In this document: piece by piece, positions 23,389-36,255 of the stretch
Numbering within the stretch: the first letter of the stretch is position 1
How the letters are laid out: each line of letters opens with the position of its first letter
Assembly (NCBI GenBank): GCA_001939145.1
Contig: LSRX01001350.1
Location: forward strand, 89,879 to 153,878
Direction: 5' to 3'
DNA from: Symbiodinium microadriaticum
Lineage: Eukaryota > Sar > Dinophyceae > Suessiales > Symbiodiniaceae
Length of the DNA: 64,000 bases
The notes under the pieces: model-generated
Told to the model about the DNA's origin: nothing
Databases searched by the model: none
The model's input: the letters and a program-made list of their open reading frames with translations, nothing else
Made by a program: the position numbers and the translations under genes

Positions 23389-24666
23389 GTCTTGCGAGAT
23401 GCACGGCAAGAGAGGAAGGGCGAAAAAAAGCTTCAGAAGCAGGCTGCGTCACATGTCGCGCCAGGCCGTACCGCCTGGCTACTTTAGCAGTAATTTGCCA
23501 GACAGGTTGAAGCCTTGGAAGCAGCGCTGGCAGCGTTGGATGGATGTCTGAAAGAGCATCTGGGAGACGTCGGACATGACAGAGCGGACAGGGCGACGCG
23601 TGATGCGCTACTGGAAGCGTTTGGAGCCACAGGATGCCGTTACCAAGAGCTGCCACCTGTTCATGGGCCTTGCCCTGCCGAAGGCTTGCGTCTCCTGGGT
23701 TCGTGCCTTCTTCGGCCGCAACGCTACAATGCCAAATTTCTCCCACAAGAATACTCACTCCTGCATAAAGTCTGGAGTCTCGTCGGTGGGGACACGAAGA
23801 GATGTGGAGTGCTTGACATCGGAGCTGGCAATGCCAACTGTGCGGTCCTAGCTGCCGCGCTGCTTGGGTTAACAGTGATCTGTGTTGAGCGCGAGTCCCC
23901 AAGAAAGGAGTTGCGTGCAGAGGAACAGCTGCCAACAGCACTGAAGGGCAAAGTGATTCGCATCGAAGCAGACATCGCTGACTTTGACACCGCTGCCCTA
24001 GCCAGCCTGGCATGCCGACACGACTTGGACAGATTCGTGCTGCTTGCCAAGCACCCTTGTGGGATCGGCGTTGATAGGTCCATAGAGATGGCTGTCCAGC
24101 TCCGACGATCATCCAGATTGCCGGCAAGTGAGCGGCAGCCACCAACTCTGCTTGGGGTCGTTATCGCGACTTGCTGCACAAACAAATTGAGCCTGGACGA
24201 TTTCAGGGAGTCCAGAGTGGAAGAGTTCTGTGCCATGTATGCGGATCCGACAGGGACACGCTCCAAGACGTTGGCTTTGGTCAGAGCAGTTGAAGTAATG
24301 AGTCGGTGCAGTGCCTGGCGAAGTGCATCAGCAAGCCTAGGAAATGCAATCACCAGCCAGCAAGTGTCTTGGGCAGAACTCTTCGAAGACCATCTGCAAT
24401 CCCTGCGACTGAAGCGCTTGTCGACAGCCTTCGGCGCCTCAGTGGAGGTGCGCTTTGCACCTCGGGAATGTACGCTCCAGGATAGGTGCCTCCTAGCTGC
24501 GGAAAGCTCCGTGCCCGAGGCGATTTACGCGTCGTCGGATCCCGCGTTTCTCCAACAACTCACGCGTGGCGTGCGGGAGCTTTCCGAGGCAGCAGGTGGT
24601 CCATTGGACTGTAGGCCCAAGGGCCTGAAATCCGCGAAATACGACTTCGACTACACGGACGACTAA
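23389..24666 (+). CDS. TRM13-like tRNA 2'-O-methyltransferase
   Basis: TRM13 enzymes 2'-O-methylate position 4 of certain tRNAs using SAM. Two exons are clear: 23389-23442 (VLRDARQERKGEKKLQKQ) and 23506-24666, joined in phase through a 63-base GC-AG intron (23443-23505); the joint makes a continuous coiled segment QKQVEALEAALAAL. The second exon carries a class I SAM-binding motif VLDIGAGNANCAV with acidic VERE at the end of the next strand, then LLAKHPCGIGVDRSIEMA (compare KHLCG-x-x-D in TRM13) and VVIATCCTNKL (compare ALCCHHRC). It ends KSAKYDFDYTDD before a TAA. The N-terminal CHHC zinc finger of the family was not found and is probably in undetected upstream exons. A different SAM-dependent methyltransferase of the METTL25-like type is possible. 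Confidence 0.6.
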
Positions 24667-27393
24667 GGAGCCCGGAGGTCGCAGCTTTTGCGCCGCGAAG
24701 CTACGGCATCTCATGCAACGCCAAGTTCATGTCCGCGGAGAAGTATTAGCTCTACCCTCGCCCATCTCAGGGTCAACTTGGACGACATGTTCTTGTAGAC
24801 GTGCAGCAGCAGGCGGCAGACTTATTCCAAGCGGCAGTGATCCAGAAGTGCCCGGCATGCTTAGCAGCAGCAAATCAACACTTAAACTCGTGCAGAGATT
24901 CGTGCAAAGGCGGGCTGCGCGAAAGGCTTTCGTGAGCAAGGGGGTACCTGTAAGGTTGACATGTCCTCTGAAATGCTTCTCGCAGTTTGACAGGCTATTT
25001 ATCGACCTCATGCTGCAGAGCTGAGTAGCAGACACAGGCATGCAGCCGGAGAGCTCCACAGATCCGCCCGAATTGAATTGTGTACTAATAGGAACACCTC
25101 GAACTGCATACTTCCAGAAATCGTAGCTTTCTGAAACGAAGGCGTGACAGTAGGGATGCCGTCATGGTCAGCCTGCGATCTTCGTCTTCCGACTCTGCAA
25201 GTGACGGCCGTCGCAGCCGCAATTCCCAGCTCGAGCCGGAAGCCTGGTCTGCGGTCTGCGCAGTGACCAATGCCTTTGCCATGCGCTGCAGGCCACGGCT
25301 ACTGTGCTTCAAGTTTGAGCACTTGAAAGCTCTGAGGCCGGCGGCTTCTTTTTAAGAACGGGAGTTTTGCCTAGAAAAAGCTTCGCCCACACGCGATCGC
25401 ACGCGATGGATAGGACAAGGATACGAGAGGGAGCGGGCAACCAAAGCCTTCCCTCACTTCTTCCTTCTCCTTCACTCCTTGACCTGAATCGAGTTCTCGA
25501 GCTCCCAGGCATTTGCCCTTAGAAAGCAAGCGCGAGCCCACCAGTTATCAGATCTCAAGCTGCCAGCACAAGCGAGCAGTCCTCAAGGGAGCATCAACAA
25601 GGCAGCGCACGGCTAATGGTCAAACTGTCTTTGCACTGCGGCTAAAGTTTGTTAAGGTTCAGGCATGTTCGCACGGTACGATGTTCAGCTTGCAGTGTGA
25701 AGTGTGACATGACCTGACTTGACGGGGCAGGTCTCGAGAGATCCGGCGTCGCCTTGGTGCAGCGAGCTTCTCAGACAACACCAGTTTCGGCTTTTCCGTG
25801 CACAGCAAATGCGCAAGCTGACAGTTCCGTCGGCGCCCTATGGAATCCGTACGTAGTGTCAAGCAAGATTTACTGGGCCGCTCAAAGTAATCAGGGAGAA
25901 GGTATCTCCAGAATAGAGAGAAGTGTCGTGCACCGAAGGCCCTGCGCTGCCATGCCACAGGGCTTGCGGAGATTACGTACACGGACGAGGCAAGCTTGCC
26001 CTGGACATGCACTGGGTTTAATCCTATTATCTTGCTCTTCATGGTCTCTATGGCATTGAGAACCTTCCTTTGTTGTACCACACACACTCACCAGCGTCCT
26101 GGTAATCGCAGTCTACTGCGCAGGATTTGCAATAACAGTACAATAACACTAGCGGCACTTTACAGCAGCATCAATTCATGAAACCCTCTAACAGGCACTT
26201 CAGCAGTCTGTTAGAATTTGGAAAATCTTTCCAGTGAGGTCTGCGCGCTCGACCCGCCATCAGATGGCACATGGTTGAAGCCTCAGTTTGCAAGAACAAC
26301 GTTTGCCTCCTCCGTTCCTCATGTCCAACGAGGCCATCTGTCAGAGCAGACCGCTCCGACGGCACCCCGAAGCTGTTGGGTTTAGCAGTGCGAAGGCAAA
26401 CCTCTTTCGCCACAGGCACAGCCAGCTCCGAGAACGAGGCCGAGGAGGGACGCATGCATGGCAGTGTCCTAAACGGCATGCAGTCCTGGGTGGGGGCGGT
26501 CGTTTTCATGCACAGTCAGGAGCATCTTCAGCCCGGTGCAGAAGACGCACGCTGCTGGTTCTTATTCAGCCTACTGTTACACACTTGGCAGCGAGCCGAT
26601 GTAGGATCACGAAGCAGGGGACACCAAATGGGTGATTGGACCGGAATCTAAGGAGCTTCAGACTCGCAGGCCATGGTGGGAACAAGCGTCAACCCTGCAG
26701 TCCTGCTCACGGAGACATTTGATGTAGAGCGCATGGTTGCCAGTGCGGAGCTTCGACGTCCATTGATTGGAGATGTGAAGTTTGCACTTAAGAACTGAAG
26801 AGACAACTCTGGGCTGGTGGTATGGAGAGTGCATCATGAAGGCCGTTGCTTAGCAGTTGGATCCAAGAGACAACAACAAGACATCGCACCTGGATTGACC
26901 CGTTTGACCGATTCTGCAAGCTTTAGTTTTTGGCTGCCTCGCAAAAATCATCCTCGGACTCGAATTTGTTCACTTACTTCAAGAAATGGGCAGAACCAAG
27001 AGTATCTGTTCCGTTTTGTAATTCCAGTGTATGTGCTGGGCAGGTCTTTTGTGCTTTGCGCGCTCTGGGTCAGCCGAGCAAGGTCCAAGTCAGCCATGTG
27101 TCCCGCCGCTCAGCTCTGGGATGTGAAGCAACGGAATGGCTGCTTTACCTTCAGAGTTTGCTGATTTGGTCAGGTGCAAGCAGCTACTCGCTGCAAACCT
27201 TCAAGTGCTGGAGATAGCCTGTGTCGATCCGCTAGCATTGTGACTCTGCTGAAGATCCACGTGTTAAGAACGTGAGCACAGCGAGTGTTGGTGCCTGAAG
27301 GTACCTTATCTGTTACTCTTCGGCCAAGCTTGCTGTTGCGGAAGCCCTGGTGCGAGACGGGCATGGCGTGCGCCCAGTGACGGAGGCAAGGAG

Positions 27394-27522
27394 GCTTGTG
27401 AAGCTCTGCAGTCAGAAAAAGCGTTCGAAGGTGTATCCTGGACCATCGGCCTCGGTCTTGGCGGCTGCCCGACGCTTTTTGGTGAAGGAGTCACAGCAGA
27501 GCATGAGCAGGGTGACACGTGA
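27394..27522 (+). CDS. hypothetical protein exon
   Basis: A frame reading ACEALQSEKAFEGVSWTIG, then LGLGGCPTLFGEGVTAEHEQ, ends GDT before a TGA at 27520-27522. The composition looks coding, and the frame is overlapped by a longer but less protein-like frame. No family recognised; the upstream border may be the acceptor-like GGAG just before 27394. Confidence 0.25.
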   Translation, partial: ACEALQSEKAFEGVSWTIGLGLGGCPTLFGEGVTAEHEQGDT

Positions 27523-30500
27523 AAGGAGCCCTCGCCAAGGCCGGCCTGAGCAGCCTCGCCATCGCGCAGCCCAAAGCTCGGCCTCAAGACCTCGCCATGT
27601 TCGCGGGCATTTGGGTAGAGGAGCCTGCGCACCGACAGCATCCTGCGTTTTGACGTCCGAACTCAGCTGCCTTGCTCAGACTGAGTCTTTCGCAAGCCAC
27701 CTAACTGCTGCCCACTTAGCATCGAGCACTCTTGTTTTGGGCTTGCTTCAAGCTCAGCACGGTTGCCCAGCGGTTGACGACCCACTATCAGCCCGCTTGC
27801 GCACGGGTTTCTGGAAGGGAAGACATGGAAGACTCGCACAGATGTTGGCCGCACAGGAAAAATTACATGAAGGGACGGTGCCAGTTCTACCCCGAAACCT
27901 CGAAACCTGTCAGTCCGGCTTGTCGAGTCAGCCTCGTAGCATGCGAGGTGCTTGAACGTCTGGACTGTCGAAACGACAATGCTCTCCTCATGCAATTCCT
28001 GTCTTGGAGGTTTTCGGTTTGACCCTAGGATCATCTGGGATCTAGATTGGTCTGACCACGTATCAGTGGTTTGCCCGATCAACAAGAGGGAACATGTAGA
28101 CCAAGCTTCACCATTGTCGCAGGATGGTGTATGGTCTGCTGATTCCGTCGGTGATGAAGGCTTGCATTTGCAACATGCCTGCTGAAGCGAAGAAAGCCCA
28201 ATAACCAGGTGCTGATGACGACTCAGCCGGCTTAGATGACCCAGGCCAAGGTCGAGATCTCAGCTCAGTCGGGACAAGCAAGGCATCCTTGCCTCTGGAA
28301 ACGTGTGCTCGGCTTCCATACCCCTGAGATGCACCGGGAGAGTAGAACACGATTTGAGCAAAGCAAACAACTGCGCATCAGCGCAGACGAGTAATGTGAC
28401 AGTACAGACGAAGTTACCGGGCTGTCTCTTCAATTTCATACTAGGTCTTCAGCCACAGTCGACATTACCCAACAGCAACTCAAGTAGACACAAGCAATAC
28501 AGAACCCTGCAGGATGGAGGTGTAAGTCAAGTAGCTTATTGGACGAAAAGTACCAGAACTGCCAGGTCCAGCATGGGTCTGCTACAGTATGCATGCACTC
28601 CCCCGTAGCTTACCAAATTTACAAATCTTCAACCCGTTCACTGGCAGCATGGAAAACTCAAGCAAAGCGAAAGTGCCAACTTGCACAGACGAGAGTCCAG
28701 TCTTCTCACCAAGCCATTGTATCCAAAAATGCCAGCAAAATCCGTCCTTGTTTCTGCTTGCGGTTCCCAGATTTTCTCAGATCATCCTTTTGGTGGGGCC
28801 GCTTTCCCGATGCACTGCTGCACTGCTCCCCAAAACAGAAGTGGCAAACGTGGGGATTTGTTAGTTCCGTGGAAGCACGCAAGTTGAGCAGAGTTCACTT
28901 TAGACAACGGCATCAGTCATCAGTGCATGTTGCCAAGGGCTTCGATTCGGTTGTCACTTCCCGCATCAAATGCCGATTGGTATTCTCATCCAAGGCATGA
29001 AGACACGTTTGCTGTCGACAACGTTCGCGTTGTCTTAAAAACCCGTGGAAGCGCCACGAGCTACTGCAGATGCTGGAGTTAAAAGCCCGCAACATCTTGA
29101 ACAACACTTAATCAAAACGCTTGACATGGCAGTCGCTTCGGCGCACAAGCCGAACCGGACAGACAAGGTCACCTCCCGCCCTCGGAACGGGCTTTCCACG
29201 GGTCGAGGAGTGCGGCTTGACGTGGCTCTGCCTGTGCGAGTTGTGCGATGCGAGCACTCAGGAGACTACGCTTTGTGAGCCGTCGTGGCCTTCTGGCAGA
29301 GGTGACCCTGGGAGACTCGAGTCGAATCCCTGAGCTGTGAGTCAGCCCCAAGGCGCATTTTGGCGAGCCATTCAGAGTGATAGCGGGCTCCTTTGCCTTG
29401 GCAGCCGGGCAGCATTTGCTTCCAGCAACAGGGCTGGGTCGATGGGTCGTGGCATGGGTTGTGAAGCTCTGTAGGAAGACAGCACTACCTTCGAGCCGAA
29501 GGACGATGCCAAGGAGGTGTCTCGCCAGATCCTGTCCTTGCAGACAAGCAGTTCTTTGTGCAGGGCCGTCAAGCGTAAACCAAGTCCAGCAAGCGGACCT
29601 TGTAAAGTCATCATTTCTGAACAGTGGGGCACCGTGCAGCCATCAGACCCGTGTGTCTGGCCGTGCAGGAAGTGTATCTAGTAACTCTATTGCCGTTTGC
29701 TGAGTTTGGTTTCACTGCCAAGTGGGTGCAGACTGCACACTCGAGCGACATCGCATGGCTTGGCAACACCCGTTGCTCACGCACTCGGGTTGAAGTCGCA
29801 CAGTGAATTTGTGTGGACCGCGTCAGAGCGTGCAGTGGCCAAGTCACTTGTTCCCAGAGTCACGAGTCAAGTGAGTTCTGGAGCGCCGTGAAGATCCAAC
29901 AGCGAGGTGCATGAAGAAGGCAGCAAGGCAGTTGCTATTCGAAAGATAGCTGCACATGCCTCGGTGTGCCGGCTTTGCGGGGGTCGAGCTGTCGAGCTGT
30001 CTCCGAGCATCAGGTCGACACCGAGCCGACGCCGCTGCATACGGGCAGCCTCACTTCGCAGCTGGTCACCTGCTGGCGCAACAAAAAACCCGTCTCGTCA
30101 TCTGTCAGTCGTGCCATCCGGCGCCGTTCTCCAAGGTTTCCTCGTCTGAGATGAAAGACATTCCCGAAGGACGTCCGAGGGTTTCCCATGCTCACCCGCC
30201 CACTTGTTCCCACCCAACAGGATCATGAAACCTCGACCCCAACCCTTCACAGTGTAAGCACAAACCTCATTCTGACCAACCCCCAAACTAGAAAGACATG
30301 CAAATGATCTCCCTCACATTAGTCATTAGCCCGCACAAACGTGTATCCTTTAGAGACATGGGAGCCAAAAATTCGTTCTCCACGAAGGGCCTAGGCACGA
30401 GGAACGCAACTCGGAGGGGTCGAAAGGGCTCGGCCCGCCGGAGGCATGGAAGAAACCGCCCCCGCTGCGGTTGAACCGTGGCGACCACAAGTGCCACCTG

Positions 30501-32112
30501 TTGTGCGGTCTGCGGCAAAATTTGGGCATTGGGACAAGGGGGGCTGTAGAAGTCATCCATATCGACACGTGGACGAGTTATACACGCAATGAACAAACAC
30601 AACATAAATGTCTTGGTGCTTGGCCGAACATATTGAGACTGGGGTGGGAGTGCCAGTGATGGCTAGTTAAGTGGATTCGTGGTGCTGGGTGATTTTCCTG
30701 TGGAGCTTGGAACTGTGGGTGCACGGCAATGTCAGTTCGGGAAGGTCACGGTGACGGTTAGCAACTGCGTTTCGGTGTGGTGTCACATTGGTCTCGGTCG
30801 CCTGCGCGGTCCCGTGCATCATGTGATCGGCGTGCCCTGCGGTGGTTCCGGCTGTGTCTGCCACACCTGTGATGGTGGTGTGAAGATGGGCTCGATCTTC
30901 TTCAGATTCAGTAGCCATTGTAGGCATGACCGGTGGGAGCGAACAGTGATGCCGCTGAAGGTGTTGTGGTGCTGGGAACATCTTGTGACTAAATGTTGGC
31001 CGGTGGGTGCAATGACGCGGCTGCTTGAACCGACAACACGGCGGCAAGTCGTGCCGTGCAAGCTGGTCAACATGGTCCGGTGTTCAGATCATTGCCAGAT
31101 GTTTTACAACGATATTACAACATGCTGCCGTGTTTGCCAGTGAGCGCGCACGTAAAGCACTGCTAGTAGGTAGTCTAGGTATCTTAACCTGGATGCCGCA
31201 GGGGCACATCCTTTTCTGCAGGTACGTAGGGAGACCGTCTCCGAGCGGCCTCCCGTATCCACGTCATAGTCCCCGCGCGCTTGCACAGCCTCAAAACTGC
31301 GTATATCCGAGTTTTCGGCTTTAGGGTTTGGTGCCCAGTATCTTCCAATCCACGTGCCATCCAAGAATGTAGGAAGCCAACAGATTCGTTTGAGCACGCC
31401 AGAGAAGCCAGAACCAATGTAAAGACACTTGCAAAGAGGGTGGCCTACGACAAGCTTCGAAAAGCTTGGTGCTGTTGATCTTGTCAGGAACCGTTTGGCG
31501 GCGAATATCCCAGAGCGACTCGCACATGGCTGCCGTGGAGCTGCTGACAGAACAGGTGCCGACAGTGCCCAAAGCGTGAAGATGTGCCCAGCTCCCTTGG
31601 CGAGGCCGGAGGTCCTGGTTCTGCACCTCCCTCCAGTGGTTTGAGGGCAGGTGCCTGGATTATCTGTGGCGACTTCTGCTTGCAGGCATGGAAAGCCGCA
31701 TGAGAAGCCATGCGCGTCTGGTACCGTTCGCAGTGTTCGCAGGTTCTCGGGCCACCTCGTGGCGAGGAGCGTGCTCCACTGGTCGGTGCTGGCAGAGCGT
31801 CTTGTTCTCTGTGGCCAGGGCTTGATCGGCGGCACCTTGTGTCAAAGCCTGGAGCAGTCCGGAACTTTTCATGGCTCCGTGCATGGCCAGTTATTGCATT
31901 GTCGGCATGCAAGAATGGCTCCCCCAATGACAGTGATATGAACAAACACTTCAACGAACCATCCACTGTTCTTAAGCACTGGAGTGAGTCGGTTCGGTCG
32001 GGGTGCATCCTTGGAGCTCGAGGCACAGTCAAAGGTCGGGCCGGAACGAGTATGCCTCACGCAAAGCATCGGTCAGGCCAGCGTAGATCCCCGAACAGTG
32101 ATCAACCACCTT

Positions 32113-32170
32113 TACGACCACGACGACCAGACCGACCACCAGAAGACCACGTACCACCAGGAGACCACGA
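32113..32170. repeat. CGACCA/AGACCA short repeat
   Basis: A run of imperfect 6-9 base units CGACCACGACGACCAGACC. It immediately precedes the AAGTACTGGCG repeat and shares no unit with it. Confidence 0.75.
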
Positions 32171-32181
32171 CCAAAGTGCAT

Positions 32182-32394
32182 CCCAAAGTACTGACGACTT
32201 CAATGCGCGCCCACCATGCTTCCCACAAATACTGGTGTGGATTCAGGACGATGTTCAAAATGTTTTCAAAAGTACTGGCGGTTTCCTCAAGTACTGGCGG
32301 AATTCAGAAGCACGGCGCTTGTGCTTCCCTCATGTACTGGCGGGATTCATGAGGACGGCCAAGATGCTGTCCCCCAAGTACTGGCGCAAGTCAG
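32182..32394. repeat. dispersed array of AAGTACTGGCGGNATTCA units
   Basis: Six copies of a roughly 20-base unit, consensus CAAGTACTGGCGGAATTCA, begin near 32182, 32222, 32265, 32285, 32327 and 32371, spaced by 20-45 bases. All are in the same orientation. In one frame they read KYWRNSE or KYWRKSG, in another PQVLAEFRS, in the third STGG. No frame is preserved across all copies, so the unit is a DNA-level repeat, not a peptide repeat. Confidence 0.8.
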
Positions 32395-33319
32395 GGTGTT
32401 CGATGCTAAAAGCGGGCCCAAGTGTTGGAATTTACAACGAAGCCTGCCAGAGGCCGGTGAGAGCGCAAAACATGCATCACCTCACAGCGGGAGCTGCGTC
32501 CCGGCGATGCTTTTCCGCGGGCATCCCGCGGCGTCACTACCTAATACTCTCTACTCCTGCAAAACTCCCAACTTCAGAACCCATAGTTGACCACACATTC
32601 GATACAGTACTGATTGAAAGATCCCTTTTACTAAATGTAGGATGGAGGGCAAAAAATTATACAACGGTTTTGCTGCAGCTTACGTGCTTGTGCTGGAAGT
32701 TCATGTGCACTGGCAGAGGGGTCGGGCATCTTCGAGAGTGTGGTGAAACACACTTGTGTGTGCAGGTTCGGCGATCGAGGCATATGCCGTAGCATCTGCG
32801 GCTTTGCGCGACGCCCTCCGACTTCCAGCTCCCACCCTCTCCACCCTTGGCGATTTTGTATCTATTGAGACGTATGGGTCGTCGCTCACTGGCGGGCGTT
32901 TGGCCGGGAGGCAGAATGCGTCCCCCGGCGCCGTACAGCCCTGAACTGGCGAATGGCATGGACCCGGCGCGATGCGTTTCCTTCCATCCAAAAAGGAAGG
33001 GCCCCGCTTCGTCGTACCGTTTTGGGTTTCGTCGGGTGTTGAACTTGTCGCAGGTGTGATGTCTCAGCATCGGGTCCGTCTGAAAATCTTCTTGTAAATA
33101 ATATATTTCTGTTCCCCGCTTTTGTTCCTTGCTTGTTTCGTGATGCTTGTGACGAACTCGTCGCAGATCTTACTACCTGTTGACATCGCTCGCTCCGCGC
33201 CCGATATTTAACATCAAATTCTCGCAGTTGTCTCCATACTCAAGGAGACTTCGATGCCAATAGATGTGTCGCGCGAGGCTTCTGGAGGGCCTTGATCGGC
33301 CCACGACGAAACTCTACAA

Positions 33320-33430
33320 ACCTCCACAGCCCTAAAGCCTGAACCCTAAGCCTCTGAACCCTAAACCCGTCAATATGTGAGCCGCAGGCAAACCCTCAAC
33401 TCTCAACCCTTCGCTCAAGCCCTAAACACC
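33320..33430. repeat. degenerate interstitial telomere-like repeat (CCCTAAA orientation)
   Basis: Contains GCCCTAAAGCC, AACCCTAAGCC, AACCCTAAACCC, AACCCTCAACTC and AAGCCCTAAACACC at irregular spacing. It resembles a decayed CCCTAAA array. Confidence 0.65.
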
Positions 33431-34545
33431 GAAGCGATGCCGCCCCAGCCGCAAGCGCCCAGTTCAACTGCAGACAGGCAAGCCTCAAAGCCAGTACCCA
33501 AACCCAACAAAACCCCAAACAAAGCACCAACGTTGAATACATTGAGATCGCAAGCATTTCCGGACCATACCATACTTGTACCGTGCAACACGTCCTATGC
33601 AGCTCACAGACTCCGACTACGGAGAAAGCTACATTGACCGACAGCACAGATGTGAACGGTGGTCTTTTGCATGTGCTGTCATGCGCTGCTCTCCCCGATA
33701 CTCTGTGCCCAGGCTGTGCTCAGTTGAAGGCGAAGAAGGGGTTGCCTCTGAGATGTCGACCCGATTCGAGGCACGCTTGCCATTCCGTATCAAGAATCGT
33801 TAACCACTCAGATCGCCAGGCGTCTGCAGGAAAAGTCCTAGCAGATGGACGCGTCCAGCGAGATCGGGGCCTGGGTCGGGCTGTAGAGCAGGTGGGCGGG
33901 GCACATCACTGAGTGATTTCGCTATGTGGCATTTGGAGCTGGCAGGGTGCTTTGCTTTGCGGTGCTCAAGAAGACGAGAATGGCTTCAAGACAGCCGGGC
34001 CCCCAGCCCCCAGGGGGCGAAGCCGTCTTGCTGGGCTCCTGAAGGCGAGCATCCTCTACAGCACTGGACTCATGACCAAGGCCCATGGAACATCGAACCG
34101 GCATTTTCAAGCCGCATATCGCCGCACATCATGTTTAATTACGTTTTGTGCAGATGGCACTGCAGGGTGGAAGCCTCACCTTGGAAAGTGTTGCCGGCTC
34201 CTTCACTCAAATCTGGCGCATTCGGGAACTTGAGGCTACGACACCAGATCCTATTGTTTGAGAGCTGCTCGGCTGTCGCGCGCAGGCAAATCCCTTTGAC
34301 AGCCCAGCTCTGCGTGCCATGCCTCAGATACTATACTTCTTTGAGTTCGTTCACACGCACGTCTTAGATAATCTTGACTCAGCAAGGAGCTTCACGAAGA
34401 ATGTCATCTTTGAGTACAGGACAGGCAGCATCTGCAGCTTGTAGTTGTGCGATGCTTCCCAGGGGGCCCAAGGAAAACATATGACCTGAGCAGCACAGGA
34501 AAGCTTGCGTCGCCATCTGCCGCAGTGGCACGCATCGCTTCTGCC

Positions 34546-34614
34546 ATGGGCCCAAAGGGCAGGGGCAAGAGTGCGGCGGGCAAGGGCAAAGGCAAGGGCA
34601 AGTCCGAATCTTAG
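34546..34614 (+). CDS. Gly/Lys-rich small ORF or first exon
   Basis: An ATG at 34546 in good context (GCCATGG) opens a 22-codon frame MGPKGRGKSAAGKGKG followed by KGKSES and a stop. The alternating Gly-Lys pattern is typical of disordered, nucleic-acid-binding N-termini. It could be a small protein or the first exon of a gene whose next exon I cannot identify. Chance is not excluded at this length. Confidence 0.25.
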   Translation: MGPKGRGKSAAGKGKGKGKSES

Positions 34615-36209
34615 CATTCTGGGACCCAAGCGAGTGCATGGGAAGCATTCGGCAGGAAAAAACGAGTTTGTCAGGAGTGGGATCAAGGGCTCACGCAGAT
34701 CATCACGCCCAAGTCAGGACGGGCCACAGCAAGTTTAGTCGTTGTCTGAGCGCATCGAAGGCTGTCAATAGGCGTTCGTAGCTTCGAAGATTGCTGATAA
34801 GTCCACTCAATGCTGCTAGCCCAGGAAAAGCTAGACTCGATTTCACTGCCCGCGCTCTGCACTCCATTCAGAGTGCGCCAGCCTACCAGCGATCCCTCAG
34901 AGCCGAAGGCAAAGCACACCGCAGCAAAGCAGCAAAACCCATAGGCCAAGGCCGCGAGCAACAGCATTTCAACTCAAAAGCCTTCGGCAGAAGGCTTTCC
35001 AGCCGCATCCAGCCCATCAGCCCATTAACCAAATTGCAAGACGGACTCCAAACGCTCGAGTTCCAGCTTCATGCTGAGCATGCTTCTCCTGAAGGCAGGC
35101 TCCGCACCCTTCCCCAGCCCTGGGCCGCATTCTCAGCTTGGCAAGTCTTCTGACGCAAACATGGCTCGTGTGGGCCTTGCATACCGGGCCAATTGTAAAT
35201 TCATATGTTCGAGGTTGAGACTAAGAAAGTCAGAATCCTACTCAGAAGCTCCGGGCAGCGTCGAGAACGTGAAATCAAAGACATCTACAGACACGGTCGT
35301 GCCAAAGCTCTCGCTTGCGATCCGAAAGTTCACGTCCGCGGGGGCTTAGCTTGCTTTGCTTGTCTTGTGAGAGAGCCCGATTCTTGCAACTCTTGGTGAA
35401 GAGCCGGACTAGGTGTTGAACTGCAGGCTGCCTTCTTCTGAATGTTCCTAGCCCGGTCGCTGTGTCAGCATCGGCCAGCTCCAGTTTTAGGTTACTTGCA
35501 GCTTGTAAACCCAGAGATTAGCAGAAGAGCGCCTGACAGCTCAGCAGCTGGGACGCGGTAATACTCGTCAAAATACTCTCCACCTTGATCACTCTTGTAC
35601 TTGTAGGTGGTATTGCTTTTGTGGGTTGTAGAGAGAGAGTTCACTGCTGAGGGGATAGCACGTTTTTCTTCCTTCTCCCCCAGGCTGGCGAGGGTTCACA
35701 TGGGGGGGTCCAGCCGAGCCCCCTTCGATCAAAAGTCGAGGGGGGAGAGTCAGACACCCGGTGACCGGCGCGGTACCGTCGTCGACCTCCATCATCTCGG
35801 CTTGCCTGGTTGTTTGCTCTGGGCGACTTATCTCGTGGCTGGGGGACTCTTCCTGCTGGCAGCGAGAGGCAGCGTGTATAGGCTGCTGGTTCCACGTCTC
35901 AGCACCCTTGTGTCCACGCCACGTTCCAGCCTACTGCCAGTCCCAGGCATCCGAGGGCCCATTTTGCCAACCAGCTCATTCGGTCTTGCCTCTGCCTCCC
36001 ATCAGCTCGCTGTATGACGGAGCGGAATGGTGCTCCACCAAGAGGCACAACGATCTCCACGGTGGCTGCTGGCCTCGGTCTCGGGGGGCCAGGTGCACCC
36101 TTCTCCGTGAAGCGAAACGCTTTGCCCGGAGAGCGTGCGGTGGCTCACAGCGTGCATGTTGCACTGGGGGTTCAGGCATGCTCGCTAGGAGCTCGATCCC
36201 AAACCCTAT

Positions 36210-36211
<2 letters not shown>

Positions 36212-36245
<34 letters not shown>

Positions 36246-36255
36246 GTGTGTGTGT
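36212..36255. repeat. (TA)n followed by (TG)n microsatellite
   Basis: A TA run of about 32 bases leading into a short TG run. Confidence 0.95.

Noticed and set aside
32182-32394. CRISPR-like array
   Set aside because: Spacer lengths vary widely, repeats are degenerate, and the sequence is eukaryotic with no cas-like gene.
31710-32792. 360-codon open frame, the second longest repeat-independent-looking frame
   Set aside because: Its middle is the CGACCA and AAGTACTGGCGG repeat region where all frames are open; the start is a non-ATG codon and no motif or codon pattern supports it.
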